The notes beneath the pieces were generated by a model. The model worked only from the letters and a program-made list of their open reading frames with translations. It was not told the DNA's origin and ran no database searches. From Macrococcoides caseolyticum (lineage in GTDB: Bacteria > Bacillota > Bacilli > Staphylococcales > Staphylococcaceae): a stretch of 34,921 bases of DNA. Position 1 is the stretch's first letter; every line of letters starts with the position of its first letter. Below, in pieces: positions 1-8,669 of the stretch. Made by a program: the position numbers and the translations under genes. The DNA lies in NCBI RefSeq assembly GCF_021366795.1, contig NZ_JAHCPS010000016.1, positions 1 to 34,921 of the forward strand. The letters run 5' to 3'.

Positions 1-994
1 CATCTAACAACTCATAATACGATTCACCACGTCTTATTATTGTTGATTCTTTCTTATTTCGTTTTATTTTACCCTCTTTGATTAATTTTTCTTTTTCTTC
101 TTTTACTTTTTCAAGAAGCACACTTGCGGGTTCATCATTTGGATTTTGAGGGATGAGTTTTCCTTGCATTGCAAGATTCAATGATTTTGATTTGATTGCT
201 ATCTCTAGTTTTTTAATACTTTTATATAAGTCTTCAATGTGTTCAATCACACCTAAAAGATTATTTATTTTATTAACTATATTAATTTGTTCATTTAATG
301 GTGGTAGAACTACTAATTTATTAAGAAATTCTTCGTTCGTCATACCTTTTACAGTGGTCCCTTTAGTTGTGAAATTAAGTGTTTTAATAAGGTAAAAGAA
401 ATATTCTTTTGTATCATTAATATTGATTTTTATTACTTTCAAATCTTGATTGATTGCTGTATCTATCATATTTCTGGAAATTTTTCCAACATTAATCCTT
501 GAAGCAACTATTAAATCACCTGCCTTAGCAATTTTAGCTGAACTATTTTCTAATCCCTCTTTAGTGATAGAATCTCTAGTTGAATATAAATTATCACCTT
601 TTAAATCTTTAACAGAAGCCCAGGGAATTTCACCATTCCAAAATTTTGGATTATTTTTTTTTGGAGTACCTCCTCCGAAATATTCAGTTATGATGTGTTC
701 AATTCTTGCAGGAACCCATCCCTCAGGCACTTCAAATGGTATCTCATCTTGTATAGATTTCACTGTCCCATCCTGAAACTTCTCATAATATAAACCATCA
801 TCACCTTTAAATATGTAAGATTCGTTTTTATTACGCTTAATTTTCTTTTGTTGTATTAATTCTTCTTTTTCGGCACGTATTTTTTCAAGTAAAACACTTG
901 CTGGTTCATCATTAGGATCTTGTTCTACTAATTTTCCTCGAATTGCTAAATCTAATATTTTTTTCTTTAACGCATCAGTATTTATTTGTTCCAT
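1..994 (-). CDS. hsdS: Type I restriction-modification specificity subunit HsdS (3' end off window)
   Basis: DNA-recognition subunit that directs HsdM and HsdR to a bipartite target. The reading frame is open from the ATG at 994-992 to the window edge (331 codons seen). It starts MEQINTDALKKKILDLAIRG, a conserved helical spacer, then a target-recognition domain containing PEGWVPARIEHI, GGGTPKKNNPKFW and IPWASVKDLKG, then a second copy of the spacer with the shared core NDEPASVLLEK. The second recognition domain would lie beyond the edge, so the layout is spacer-TRD1-spacer-TRD2. The start ATG shares one base with the hsdM stop (TAATG), implying translational coupling. The two spacers are also similar as DNA (about 110-175 and 893-958). 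A run of nine A (654-662, minus strand) lies in TRD1. The frame is intact here. Confidence 0.93.
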   Translation of the reverse strand, partial: MEQINTDALKKKILDLAIRGKLVEQDPNDEPASVLLEKIRAEKEELIQQKKIKRNKNESYIFKGDDGLYYEKFQDGTVKSIQDEIPFEVPEGWVPARIEHIITEYFGGGTPKKNNPKFWNGEIPWASVKDLKGDNLYSTRDSITKEGLENSSAKIAKAGDLIVASRINVGKISRNMIDTAINQDLKVIKININDTKEYFFYLIKTLNFTTKGTTVKGMTNEEFLNKLVVLPPLNEQINIVNKINNLLGVIEHIEDLYKSIKKLEIAIKSKSLNLAMQGKLIPQNPNDEPASVLLEKVKEEKEKLIKEGKIKRNKKESTIIRRGESYYELLD

Positions 995-2421
995 TATTCT
1001 TTCACATCCTTTAGCAACTCATGAAGTTTCGCTACACTTTCTTCTATCGATTTAGATTTTTCAGCCATTAATTGTAACATTTCTTCAAGTGTTAAATCTT
1101 CTTCATCAGAGTCTTTTGTCATCCAAGAAATATCTAAACTCGTATTCTCTCTCGATTTTATTTGATCTATTGTGTATTTTCTCCATCTACCATTTGGATT
1201 ATCTTCTACGTTAAAATCTTCTTTTCTTTCATCTGCTTTATATTTTTCAATAAAATCTTCCAAATGTGTACGTGACAACTGATTACGTTTACCAAACGAA
1301 GGCATGTTTGTTCTTAAATCATATATCCATACTTCTTTTGTATTATCTTTATCAGTTTCTCCTCTTTCAAAGAACAATACATTTGTTTGTACACCTTGTG
1401 CATAGAATATACCTGTTGGTAACCTTAAAATTGTATGTAATCTTGTTTTATCTAACAAATCTAAACGAATTCTCTCCCCAACACCATCTACAAATAGTAC
1501 ATTATCTGGTATAACAACTGCTGCTCTACCATTTTTTTTGAGTGAGTTGTAAATCGTTTGTAGGAAGTTTAATTGTTTATTACTCGTTTCAAATGTAATA
1601 TCATCTCTTGTTGCCCTTTCACCACCACGTTTTGTCCCAAATGGTGGGTTTGATAATACTACATCAAAATTTTTCATCCATTTACCATTTACAGATAAAG
1701 AATCTCCTTGTTCAATTCTTCCTTCTATATCATGTAAAAGTGCATTCATTATCGCTAATTTATGTGTATTTTGTACTAGTTCCATACCAGATAAAGCTTC
1801 TTTCTTTTGAAATTCAACCTGCTCTGGTGACAAATCAAAATAATCATCACTTTTCTTTTTCAAGTGATAATCTGCCGAAATCATAAATCCAAATGTACCT
1901 GCAGCTGGATCATTTATACGTTCACCAATTTGAGGATTTATTAATTCCACCATTACATCAATCAGTACTCTCGGTGTAAAATATTGACCTGCTCCTGATT
2001 TTGTCTCACTTGCGTTTTTTTCAAGTAATCCCTCATACAAGTCTCCGAGACCTTCATGTTTAGCTGAATACCAATCTAAACCATCTATATTTTTTATTAT
2101 TTTTTCTAAATTTTTAGGCTCATCTATATTAGATGAAGCATTTGAATAAATTGTATTTAGACGTTTATCATTTGTTTTTTCTGGATTACCTAAATCTAAT
2201 AATAGTTGTTGATAAAATAGTTTTAACTCTAATCCTTCTTTTGAAGCTAACTGATTCCATCTATATTCTTCAGGAATACTTTCTTCTCGCTCTTGTTCTT
2301 TCATCATCTTCAAAAATAAAATGTATGTTAGTTCTGTAACATAATTTTGATAACTAATACCATCGTCTCTTAAGACATCTGCCATTTTCCAAAGTTTTTG
2401 TACTATTTCATTGTTCGTCAT
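994..2421 (-). CDS. hsdM: Type I restriction-modification DNA methyltransferase subunit HsdM
   Basis: N6-adenine methyltransferase subunit of a type I system. It pairs with HsdS to protect host DNA and with HsdR to restrict foreign DNA. The 475-residue protein has the N-terminal helical HsdM domain, the AdoMet-binding motif DPAAGTFGFM near residue 171 and the catalytic motif NPPF near residue 258, within VVLSNPPFGTKRGGERAT. YFTPRVLIDVM precedes the AdoMet motif, as is usual in the family. The C-terminus is acidic and helical. Length is normal for the compact HsdM class. It follows hsdR after 69 bp that contain a strong hairpin, and overlaps hsdS by one base. No defect is seen, so an active methylase is expected. 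Confidence 0.96.
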   Translation of the reverse strand: MTNNEIVQKLWKMADVLRDDGISYQNYVTELTYILFLKMMKEQEREESIPEEYRWNQLASKEGLELKLFYQQLLLDLGNPEKTNDKRLNTIYSNASSNIDEPKNLEKIIKNIDGLDWYSAKHEGLGDLYEGLLEKNASETKSGAGQYFTPRVLIDVMVELINPQIGERINDPAAGTFGFMISADYHLKKKSDDYFDLSPEQVEFQKKEALSGMELVQNTHKLAIMNALLHDIEGRIEQGDSLSVNGKWMKNFDVVLSNPPFGTKRGGERATRDDITFETSNKQLNFLQTIYNSLKKNGRAAVVIPDNVLFVDGVGERIRLDLLDKTRLHTILRLPTGIFYAQGVQTNVLFFERGETDKDNTKEVWIYDLRTNMPSFGKRNQLSRTHLEDFIEKYKADERKEDFNVEDNPNGRWRKYTIDQIKSRENTSLDISWMTKDSDEEDLTLEEMLQLMAEKSKSIEESVAKLHELLKDVKE

Positions 2422-2463
2422 AATTTAACTCCTTAAATTTATTTTTGATTTTATTTCCATTAT

Positions 2464-2489
2464 AAAAACTCTGCTTTTGCAGAGTTTTT
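2464..2489 (-). terminator. Perfect hairpin between hsdR and hsdM
   Basis: AAAAACTCTGC (2464-2474) pairs perfectly with GCAGAGTTTTT (2479-2489) around a TTTT loop: an 11-bp stem that carries U-tracts in both orientations. It sits directly after the hsdR stop codon (2491-2493) and 42 bases before the hsdM start. By structure it is a bidirectional intrinsic terminator or attenuator. It should reduce transcription from hsdR into hsdM-hsdS, unless those genes have their own promoter, which I do not see clearly. Confidence 0.75.
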
Positions 2490-2490
2490 A

Positions 2491-5400
2491 TCAACCATAA
2501 AGACTATCATTGATGATTTTTGCAAATGAATCTACTTCATCTCCTAGAACAGCACGAATTTTTTTATATCCACCATTATCCTTAAAAACATCTAAAGTAT
2601 CAAAATATTCCTTAGAAGTAGGAGCAAATACAGTTGTTTCTAATAATTGACTTTCTATTCTCTTTAACCACTTCATTTGATTATTATTCCAATCATTCAT
2701 CCCATAAATTTTTCTCATTGCATTCATTATACGAATATCATGGTCTACTAATGGACTACCTATGGCTGCTTGTCTAATAAAACTAATTATGTCAGCTGCT
2801 ATAAATTCTTTTTTCTGATTTCTCCATGCAGCTTGAAGTTGTTTCTCATCATATTTTTTTCTTTGTAATTCAATTTTTATTTCTTTTAAATCTTTAATCG
2901 TTAAATCACTTGGTTTATTTACTGTTATATTCAAAGCAGGTATTAAATTGATATTCTCTCTTACGAATTTTGTGAAACCATTTAAATAATCTTCAGGTTT
3001 TTCATTTCCTTCACCATAACCCCTAGAAATTCCTTCTTTTACCAAGAAATCTTTATGATTTGAAATATACGCCGTATTGGGTAAACTGCGAAACTCAGAA
3101 ATCCTTCCAATATTTTCGTATTGTGATTCAATTTCATCGCGATTCATAGATTTAATATTATATATAAATTGATCTAATGATTGTGTTTTATTTAACTTGC
3201 TTAATTCTTTTTGTTCATCCTGATTTAAACGTTGTTTCTTCCTTTGAAGTTTAGCCATTAGTTCAGCTTTATAGTATCCAAATTCTTCATCACTTTCTGA
3301 ATTTACAACATTATCTAGTACATCCAATATAGATTGTTTTTTATTTTTTACAATAGGTTTCATATCCGTAATCTTTTGAAGTTTGTCATATAGATGGACA
3401 GCATCAAATATTTTAAATGATTCCTTACCAATTTCAGGACAAAGCCTAGTGGCTCTTCCTAACATTTGATCATATAATATTCTTGACTTAACACGTCTCA
3501 TAAATACTAAGTTAGTTATTGATGGAACATCTATGCCTGTTGTCAATAAATCTACAGTTACTACAATATTTGGATTCTTTTCATTTTTAAATTTTTTTAT
3601 TTCTAAGTTTGAATGCTTTGTTTGTCCAGTTATTTTCATTATTGCTTCAGGATCTATTTTTATTTCTCTTTCTTCATATATTTTTTTAAGAATATCAACA
3701 ATTTGAATAGCATGATGTTCAGTGGCTGCAAAGATTAATGTTTTTTCAGGACTATTTGGATCAATATAGTCTACTAATGATTCTAATATTACTTTATTGA
3801 AATTTTCACTAATTACTTTTTTATTAAACTGTTCAATTTCAAAATCTAAACTATCTGGTAATTTTTCAATTTCAATTTTATATGTTTCAGGATTCCAAAT
3901 CATTATCTCTTCATCCTCTTCGAAATGAATACCATTTCTAGAAAGTTCAGTCTCAAATTTGTACGGCGGCTCATGATCAACAAGGTAACCATCTACTACT
4001 GCTTCTTGGTAACTGTAGCTATAAATAGGCGTCCCAAATATATTAGTTGTATGAAGGGCTGGAGTGGCTGTTAAAGCTAAAACACTGGCATCGAAGTAAT
4101 CAATTACTCGTCTATACTGACTAACATAATCCTCTTGATTTTCAAATGTTAATTCTTCGTCACTCATGAATCTATCCTCAGTGTACCCTCTGTGTGCTTC
4201 ATCAACAATAATAAAATCGAATGTTCCAACTGAAGGAATGTCATCTAAATCGTTATAAAAAATACGCCTTACCATACCTTGAACTGTTGCTATTTGAATT
4301 TTAGTATTAAAGTCTATCATTTTATTATCAATATCATTAACATCGTATATATCTGAAAACGAAATATTTTCAATCATTGTATCCTTAAGGGCATCTGCAG
4401 TTTGCTTTCCTAGAGAAGTTCTATCAACTAAGAACAAAATTCTTCTTACCCTTTTAGTTTTAATTAATCGATACATTATTGAAAGTGCTGTTCTAGTTTT
4501 TCCTGTTCCAGTTGCCATAGCTAGTAGCATCTTTTTCTGATTATTTGCCATTGCATCTTCGACTGCTTTAACAGCTTCAATTTGATAATAACGACTAGCA
4601 AAATCCTGGAATGGTTCTTCTTTTAATTCATTTTGAGCTGTGTTTATATCAACTATTAATTTCTGTCTTAAGTCCTCAGGAGAATGCCATTTTTCTAGTG
4701 CTCTTTCAGGTGAATTAGGATTTCTTACATCATAAAACCATATACCGGATTTTGTTTTAAGTTGTTCGATATAAGGTCTTCCATTCGTTGAATATATAAA
4801 TGGTACCTTAAAATCATTTTCTTCTATAAGATTAATATAATCTTCAGCTAATATCCCTTTCGCATATTCTTTTGCTTGTGGTAAATCACCAGGGATATCA
4901 TGACCAAATTTTTTGGCTTCTATTACTGCTACTAATTTTAAACCATCGAATAAAGCATAATCAGCTCGACCAATTTTACCGTTATATAGCTTGCATGGCC
5001 ACTCTGCGATAGCCTTTGCTTTGTTTTTCTCTGGACGAGCACCTTTTCGATAATCTATGATGCTAGAATCTGCTTCCCATCCTACTAATCGTAATTGTTC
5101 ATCTATAATATCTCTAGTTTCTTTTTCAGATAAAACATATCTATTAAGATAATTTTTTACTCTCATTCTTCTCTCACGTTTATTCTTTTCATGATTAGGT
5201 TCATTTTTTATTTGTGAAAGTTTATTTTCATATTTTTTTCTTTCTTTTTCGATAATAATTTCATTTTCTTTTATTTTTTCTTTTAAAGATTCAAGTTCTT
5301 TTTGCTTTAATAAATCTATGTTTTCAGGAATAATAAATTCACTAGGAACAAATGAAAATGAAATGTACATTTCAATAAACCAATTTGCTAATTGTAGAGA

Positions 5401-5730
5401 CCTATTCAAAATATATTCTGCTTCATTTTTAGTACCAATCATTTCATGAGCAGCTTTATTACCTGTTCTTCTAATTGTGTGTAAGACTTCTACTATATCT
5501 GAAGGAATAATATCTTTTCTTTCAAGAAAATTTATCCTATCAATTTGTTTACTATATTTATTTCTATCTAGATCTTCGAATTCAAATATCGCCTCTGTTA
5601 TCTTTTCAGAAAATATCCTCATTTGTATAAGTGAAACACTAGGTTCTCTATATAAATTTAACTCAGCATTTTTCCCTAGAGTTTTTAACAATTTCCATTC
5701 ATCAGGGAATATGTCAAAGTTAGTTTTCAT
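2491..5730 (-). CDS. hsdR: Type I restriction endonuclease/translocase subunit HsdR
   Basis: Motor and nuclease subunit of the type I enzyme: it translocates DNA with ATP and cuts away from the recognition site. The 1079 residues read as an N-terminal DUF4145-like helical domain (about 1-140), a charged coiled coil (about 142-190), a PD-(D/E)xK nuclease region with ADYALFDGLKLVAVIEAKK near 255-275, and a superfamily 2 helicase core: Walker A ATGTGKTRTA near 404, DEAH box IIVDEAHRGY near 508, motif III LTATPA near 555, and a second RecA-like domain ending around QMLGRATRLCP. The C-terminal domain is helical. A GGGGG-type ribosome site precedes the ATG. It is the first gene of an R-M-S operon. 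The coding strand is AT-rich compared with the housekeeping genes in the window, consistent with horizontal transfer (inference). Confidence 0.95.
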   Translation of the reverse strand: MKTNFDIFPDEWKLLKTLGKNAELNLYREPSVSLIQMRIFSEKITEAIFEFEDLDRNKYSKQIDRINFLERKDIIPSDIVEVLHTIRRTGNKAAHEMIGTKNEAEYILNRSLQLANWFIEMYISFSFVPSEFIIPENIDLLKQKELESLKEKIKENEIIIEKERKKYENKLSQIKNEPNHEKNKRERRMRVKNYLNRYVLSEKETRDIIDEQLRLVGWEADSSIIDYRKGARPEKNKAKAIAEWPCKLYNGKIGRADYALFDGLKLVAVIEAKKFGHDIPGDLPQAKEYAKGILAEDYINLIEENDFKVPFIYSTNGRPYIEQLKTKSGIWFYDVRNPNSPERALEKWHSPEDLRQKLIVDINTAQNELKEEPFQDFASRYYQIEAVKAVEDAMANNQKKMLLAMATGTGKTRTALSIMYRLIKTKRVRRILFLVDRTSLGKQTADALKDTMIENISFSDIYDVNDIDNKMIDFNTKIQIATVQGMVRRIFYNDLDDIPSVGTFDFIIVDEAHRGYTEDRFMSDEELTFENQEDYVSQYRRVIDYFDASVLALTATPALHTTNIFGTPIYSYSYQEAVVDGYLVDHEPPYKFETELSRNGIHFEEDEEIMIWNPETYKIEIEKLPDSLDFEIEQFNKKVISENFNKVILESLVDYIDPNSPEKTLIFAATEHHAIQIVDILKKIYEEREIKIDPEAIMKITGQTKHSNLEIKKFKNEKNPNIVVTVDLLTTGIDVPSITNLVFMRRVKSRILYDQMLGRATRLCPEIGKESFKIFDAVHLYDKLQKITDMKPIVKNKKQSILDVLDNVVNSESDEEFGYYKAELMAKLQRKKQRLNQDEQKELSKLNKTQSLDQFIYNIKSMNRDEIESQYENIGRISEFRSLPNTAYISNHKDFLVKEGISRGYGEGNEKPEDYLNGFTKFVRENINLIPALNITVNKPSDLTIKDLKEIKIELQRKKYDEKQLQAAWRNQKKEFIAADIISFIRQAAIGSPLVDHDIRIMNAMRKIYGMNDWNNNQMKWLKRIESQLLETTVFAPTSKEYFDTLDVFKDNGGYKKIRAVLGDEVDSFAKIINDSLYG

Positions 5731-5794
5731 TATTTTACCCCCTTTAACATGATTTTTAGAATCGTTGAATCAATAATTCTATACATTTATAATA

Positions 5795-5823
5795 ATTATA
5801 TATTATTAGTGCATTTTTATAAA
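5795..5823 (-). promoter_or_regulatory. Candidate hsd operon promoter
   Basis: On the minus strand TTTATA (5818-5823), 17 bp and a perfect TATAAT (5795-5800) lie about 65 bases upstream of the hsdR start. The -35 matches consensus at four of six positions. The surrounding 290-bp intergenic stretch is extremely AT-rich, so chance matches are likely. No other features were seen there except the terminator at 5938-5967. Confidence 0.35.
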
Positions 5824-5937
5824 TAATTGAATTTTATAGATATTATTTTATGAATTATTATTACTGTTTTTCTGACTATTAACATTTACATTCAAGATTT
5901 TCTGTTAACTTGTTACTAAATACTTTTAAAAAAATAA

Positions 5938-5967
5938 AGCAATCCAAGACCTCACTCTTGGATTGCT
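5938..5967 (-). terminator. Terminator of the two-component/ABC operon
   Basis: AGCAATCCAAGA (5938-5949) pairs with TCTTGGATTGCT (5956-5967): a perfect 12-bp stem with a 6-base loop. On the minus strand it is followed by a T-rich run, and it lies about 50 bases after the histidine kinase stop codon. Confidence 0.85.
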
Positions 5968-6019
5968 CTTTAATATTTTAGATATCATTTACAACGTAAT
6001 TTCGCTTCACACCACAATT

Positions 6020-6910
6020 CTACCTCTCAAATTCCAACACCATTTTAAACACGCCTTCACTCACTTCAATTCGTGCATCTCCATTTTGTAACACCATCAA
6101 CGCTTTCACAATATACAATCCTAATCCATTATGGGCACCTTGTCTGCTCGCATCACCCATAATAGTACGTTCAAATAAGCGTGAAGGATCAATTATATCC
6201 TCAATAGTATCATTCTCAATAGTCACAATAAATCTGTCTCCAGCATTCTTATACTGAATTCGAATATATCGTTCTGCAAACCTTACCGCATTGACAATCA
6301 CGTTGTTAATGATACGAAATGTCGCTTGTTCATCAATATATACTTCATGCTTCTCTTGATTAATTTCCACTTCAATATTTTTACTTTCAATTTCTTTAAA
6401 GTAAAGTAGAAGTACATCACTCATAATATTATTAATGTCTCTATACCCGCGTTGTATGTTAATACTTTCCGATTCTATTAAAGAGACATCATAGAACACA
6501 TTAATACGTTCAATCAAATCATCAACCTTACGTTCCATAATAGACAAGTAATAGTTTCGGTCCGCTTCACTTATATCCTTTTTATGTATCACTTCCATAT
6601 ACCCTCGAAGTGACGTCAATGGTGTTCTCAAATCATGTGACACATTCGCCCATTCTTCTTTTTGGGACTTCAAATTCTTCTTATAACGAATACGCTCTAT
6701 TATTTGCTGTTCAATCAGTTGATTTATACCATCTGTTACTTTATTAACTTGTTTTAAATGTGTTGTCGTTCGTATACGTTCATTTGTATTATCTGTTTCA
6801 TTCACTTCTTTCAGTTGTTGCGCAATACGTTTCAGATCATAATGGTACATCGCATTTAAACTAATAGATGCGATACAAATGATAGTTATAATCAATAGTG
6901 CGATGCCCAT
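6020..6910 (-). CDS. Sensor histidine kinase with a single N-terminal membrane anchor
   Basis: Membrane histidine kinase of 296 residues, presumed partner of the response regulator at 8669-9328. One hydrophobic segment (about residues 2-20) is followed directly by a cytoplasmic helical linker. The dimerisation motif VSHDLRTPLTSLRGY has the phospho-accepting His at residue 92. An N-box-like NNVIVNAVRF and a G-box GLGLYIVKAL complete the ATPase domain. There is no extracellular sensor domain and only one clear TM segment, so it may receive its signal through the adjacent ABC transporter, as reported for bacitracin- and lantibiotic-responsive kinases (inference). It follows the permease by 14 bp and ends the operon. 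The specific ligand is unknown. Confidence 0.9.
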   Translation of the reverse strand: MGIALLIITIICIASISLNAMYHYDLKRIAQQLKEVNETDNTNERIRTTTHLKQVNKVTDGINQLIEQQIIERIRYKKNLKSQKEEWANVSHDLRTPLTSLRGYMEVIHKKDISEADRNYYLSIMERKVDDLIERINVFYDVSLIESESINIQRGYRDINNIMSDVLLLYFKEIESKNIEVEINQEKHEVYIDEQATFRIINNVIVNAVRFAERYIRIQYKNAGDRFIVTIENDTIEDIIDPSRLFERTIMGDASRQGAHNGLGLYIVKALMVLQNGDARIEVSEGVFKMVLEFER

Positions 6911-6924
6911 TTCATCCCTCTTTT

Positions 6925-7674
6925 CTAAATGTCTTGCTTGTTAAACTTTATATATCCAAGCCATATACATAATCCTGTAATGACAAAACTTGATATCCAG
7001 AAATCTGCACTTAATTCAACTTGATGGTTCATATATTCCGATAATACTCTGTCACTTAATACTTTGGGTGTGAGCTTGTAGAATATTTCAAATGACTGAT
7101 TAATATTCATAAGAATATATGCAATTGTCGAAATACCCATCAAGATAAAAACAGAAATTATTGTAGCTAAGGATTCTCTTTGTATTGTCATATTAAGAGC
7201 GTGCATTAAACTAAATGTACCTAATATGATTGGTGCAAAGTTAATCAATGATAACAGAAATTCATCCGTTGCACGTATATCTTTCGGAAATAGTAAATGT
7301 GCGCACGTCACCATTACGATAATGCTGATAATACATAATATCGTAAAAGCTATTAGCGACACAAAGTACTTACTAAAATAAATCGTTGTTCTTGTAATGC
7401 CGTAAGATATACTTTGTTTCAATACGCGTTTACTTTCTTTATTCGTTAAAAATGTATTAATAATCGATCCAATCAGTGCGATAAACAACCATACGCCAAA
7501 TACATTATTGTAATAAAAATCAGCTCTATAGTAAGGGAAGTATTCTCCATTATGACCAAAGTAATATAGCGTCAACGCTGCAAGTATAAGTAATGAAATA
7601 CATATCGCATATGTGATATAAATGCCTCTTATTTTGAATAATTTATAAGCTTCGCTTCTCATATAGTTCATCAT
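6925..7674 (-). CDS. ABC-2 type transporter permease (antimicrobial-peptide immunity-like)
   Basis: Integral membrane partner of the ATPase encoded just upstream. The 249 residues contain about six hydrophobic segments, the first near residues 17-38 after the basic start MMNYMRSEAYKLFKIRG. A soluble loop with several aromatic residues (HNGEYFPYYRADFYYNN) separates TM1 and TM2. Size and topology fit the small ABC-2 permeases found in lantibiotic or bacitracin self-protection transporters (BcrB/SpaE/YcbO-like, from memory). Its start overlaps the ATPase stop by four bases (ATGA), so the two are probably made in equal amounts. Substrate cannot be read from the sequence. Confidence 0.85.
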   Translation of the reverse strand: MMNYMRSEAYKLFKIRGIYITYAICISLLILAALTLYYFGHNGEYFPYYRADFYYNNVFGVWLFIALIGSIINTFLTNKESKRVLKQSISYGITRTTIYFSKYFVSLIAFTILCIISIIVMVTCAHLLFPKDIRATDEFLLSLINFAPIILGTFSLMHALNMTIQRESLATIISVFILMGISTIAYILMNINQSFEIFYKLTPKVLSDRVLSEYMNHQVELSADFWISSFVITGLCIWLGYIKFNKQDI

Positions 7675-8579
7675 GGTGTCACCTCTAAATTTAAGAAATA
7701 TTCTTCAAGACTATTTGTTTCTGTCATTATTTCTTTAACTTCAATATCATGATGCATCAATATTCTATTAATCTGTGAAGCATCTTCTACATGATTTCCT
7801 AATTTCAAAGTGTTATCCGGCAAGACTGTATACTTTAAGTCTGTAAAGCTTTCTTCTAGTACGCGCGCAGCGCGTGTAGGTTTATCCACCACTAATTTCA
7901 ATGCTTTTTGATTTTTATTATGTAATACTTCTCTTGAAATATTCTCTATCACTTGTCCTTTATCAATAAAGACAAATCGTGTTGCAATGAGTTGTAATTC
8001 AGCTAATATATGACTCGAAATTAATATAGTAATATCCTGCTCTTTATTCAGCTTAAGTAACAGCTTGCGAATATCCGAAATTCCTTCTGCGTCTAATCCA
8101 TTGATTGGTTCATCTAATATAAGACAATCCGGACCAGTCATAAGCGTTAAAGCTAACCCTAGACGTTGTTTCATCCCCATTGAATATTCTTTGAAGCGCG
8201 TTGCAGGATACTTCGCCAAATCAACGGTTTCAATTGCTCTTTTCACTGCATCTTTACTACTTATACCACGTTGTAATCTGAAATAATTCAAATTCTCATA
8301 TGCTGTAAGATCAGCAAAGAATTCAGGACTTTCAATCATAAATCCCATACGTTTACGTAATCTGTTTAAATCTGCTGAAGCATTATCAAAGAACATCATC
8401 TCACCACCTGTTGGCTTAATTTGTCCTGATAATAATTTAAAGAACGTCGATTTACCTGCACCATTCTTCCCTATAATTGCGCAAATCTCTCCTCTAAACA
8501 GTTCGAAATCAAGTGGCTTTAAACCTTTGTTCGTATCAAATGTTTTTTCGAGTTGGTGTGTTTTAATAATGGATTCCAT
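7671..8579 (-). CDS. ABC transporter ATP-binding protein (BcrA-like exporter ATPase)
   Basis: ATPase of a two-gene ABC-2 exporter, 302 residues. Walker A is GKNGAGKST at residues 37-45. The signature region reads YSMGMKQRLGLAL, with MGMKQ in place of the usual SGGQ, as is common in BcrA-type proteins. Walker B is DCLILDEPINGLD, followed by the switch histidine in ISSHIL. A C-terminal extension of about 90 residues is typical of the peptide-resistance subfamily. It is preceded by AAGGAGG and by its own likely promoter with a four-copy 11-bp repeat, which suggests it can be induced separately from the response regulator gene. A role in resistance to a cell-envelope-active peptide is inferred from the neighbourhood. 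Confidence 0.92.
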   Translation of the reverse strand: MESIIKTHQLEKTFDTNKGLKPLDFELFRGEICAIIGKNGAGKSTFFKLLSGQIKPTGGEMMFFDNASADLNRLRKRMGFMIESPEFFADLTAYENLNYFRLQRGISSKDAVKRAIETVDLAKYPATRFKEYSMGMKQRLGLALTLMTGPDCLILDEPINGLDAEGISDIRKLLLKLNKEQDITILISSHILAELQLIATRFVFIDKGQVIENISREVLHNKNQKALKLVVDKPTRAARVLEESFTDLKYTVLPDNTLKLGNHVEDASQINRILMHHDIEVKEIMTETNSLEEYFLNLEVTP

Positions 8580-8610
8580 ACTTTAACCTCCTTAAAGATT
8601 CATTAACATC

Positions 8611-8669
8611 ATTGTAAAGAAACTACTTTTAAAATCCTTTAAGAAAAGTTTAAAGAAATCATAAAGATT
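8611..8669 (-). promoter_or_regulatory. Response-regulator-type promoter: four 11-bp direct repeats plus -10
   Basis: On the minus strand four contiguous 11-mers run AATCTTTATGA (8669-8659), TTTCTTTAAAC (8658-8648), TTTTCTTAAAG (8647-8637) and GATTTTAAAAG (8636-8626). Nine bases later comes TACAAT (8616-8611), with no recognisable -35. An 11-bp period that replaces the -35 is how PhoB/OmpR-family regulators bind activated promoters. The first repeat overlaps the regulator's own stop codon. The middle two are the best conserved and the outer two are weaker. Confidence 0.6.

Noticed and set aside
153-776. Two plus-strand ORFs at the left edge
   Set aside because: Both lie opposite the hsdS reading frame, which is open through the whole region and has clear HsdS motifs.
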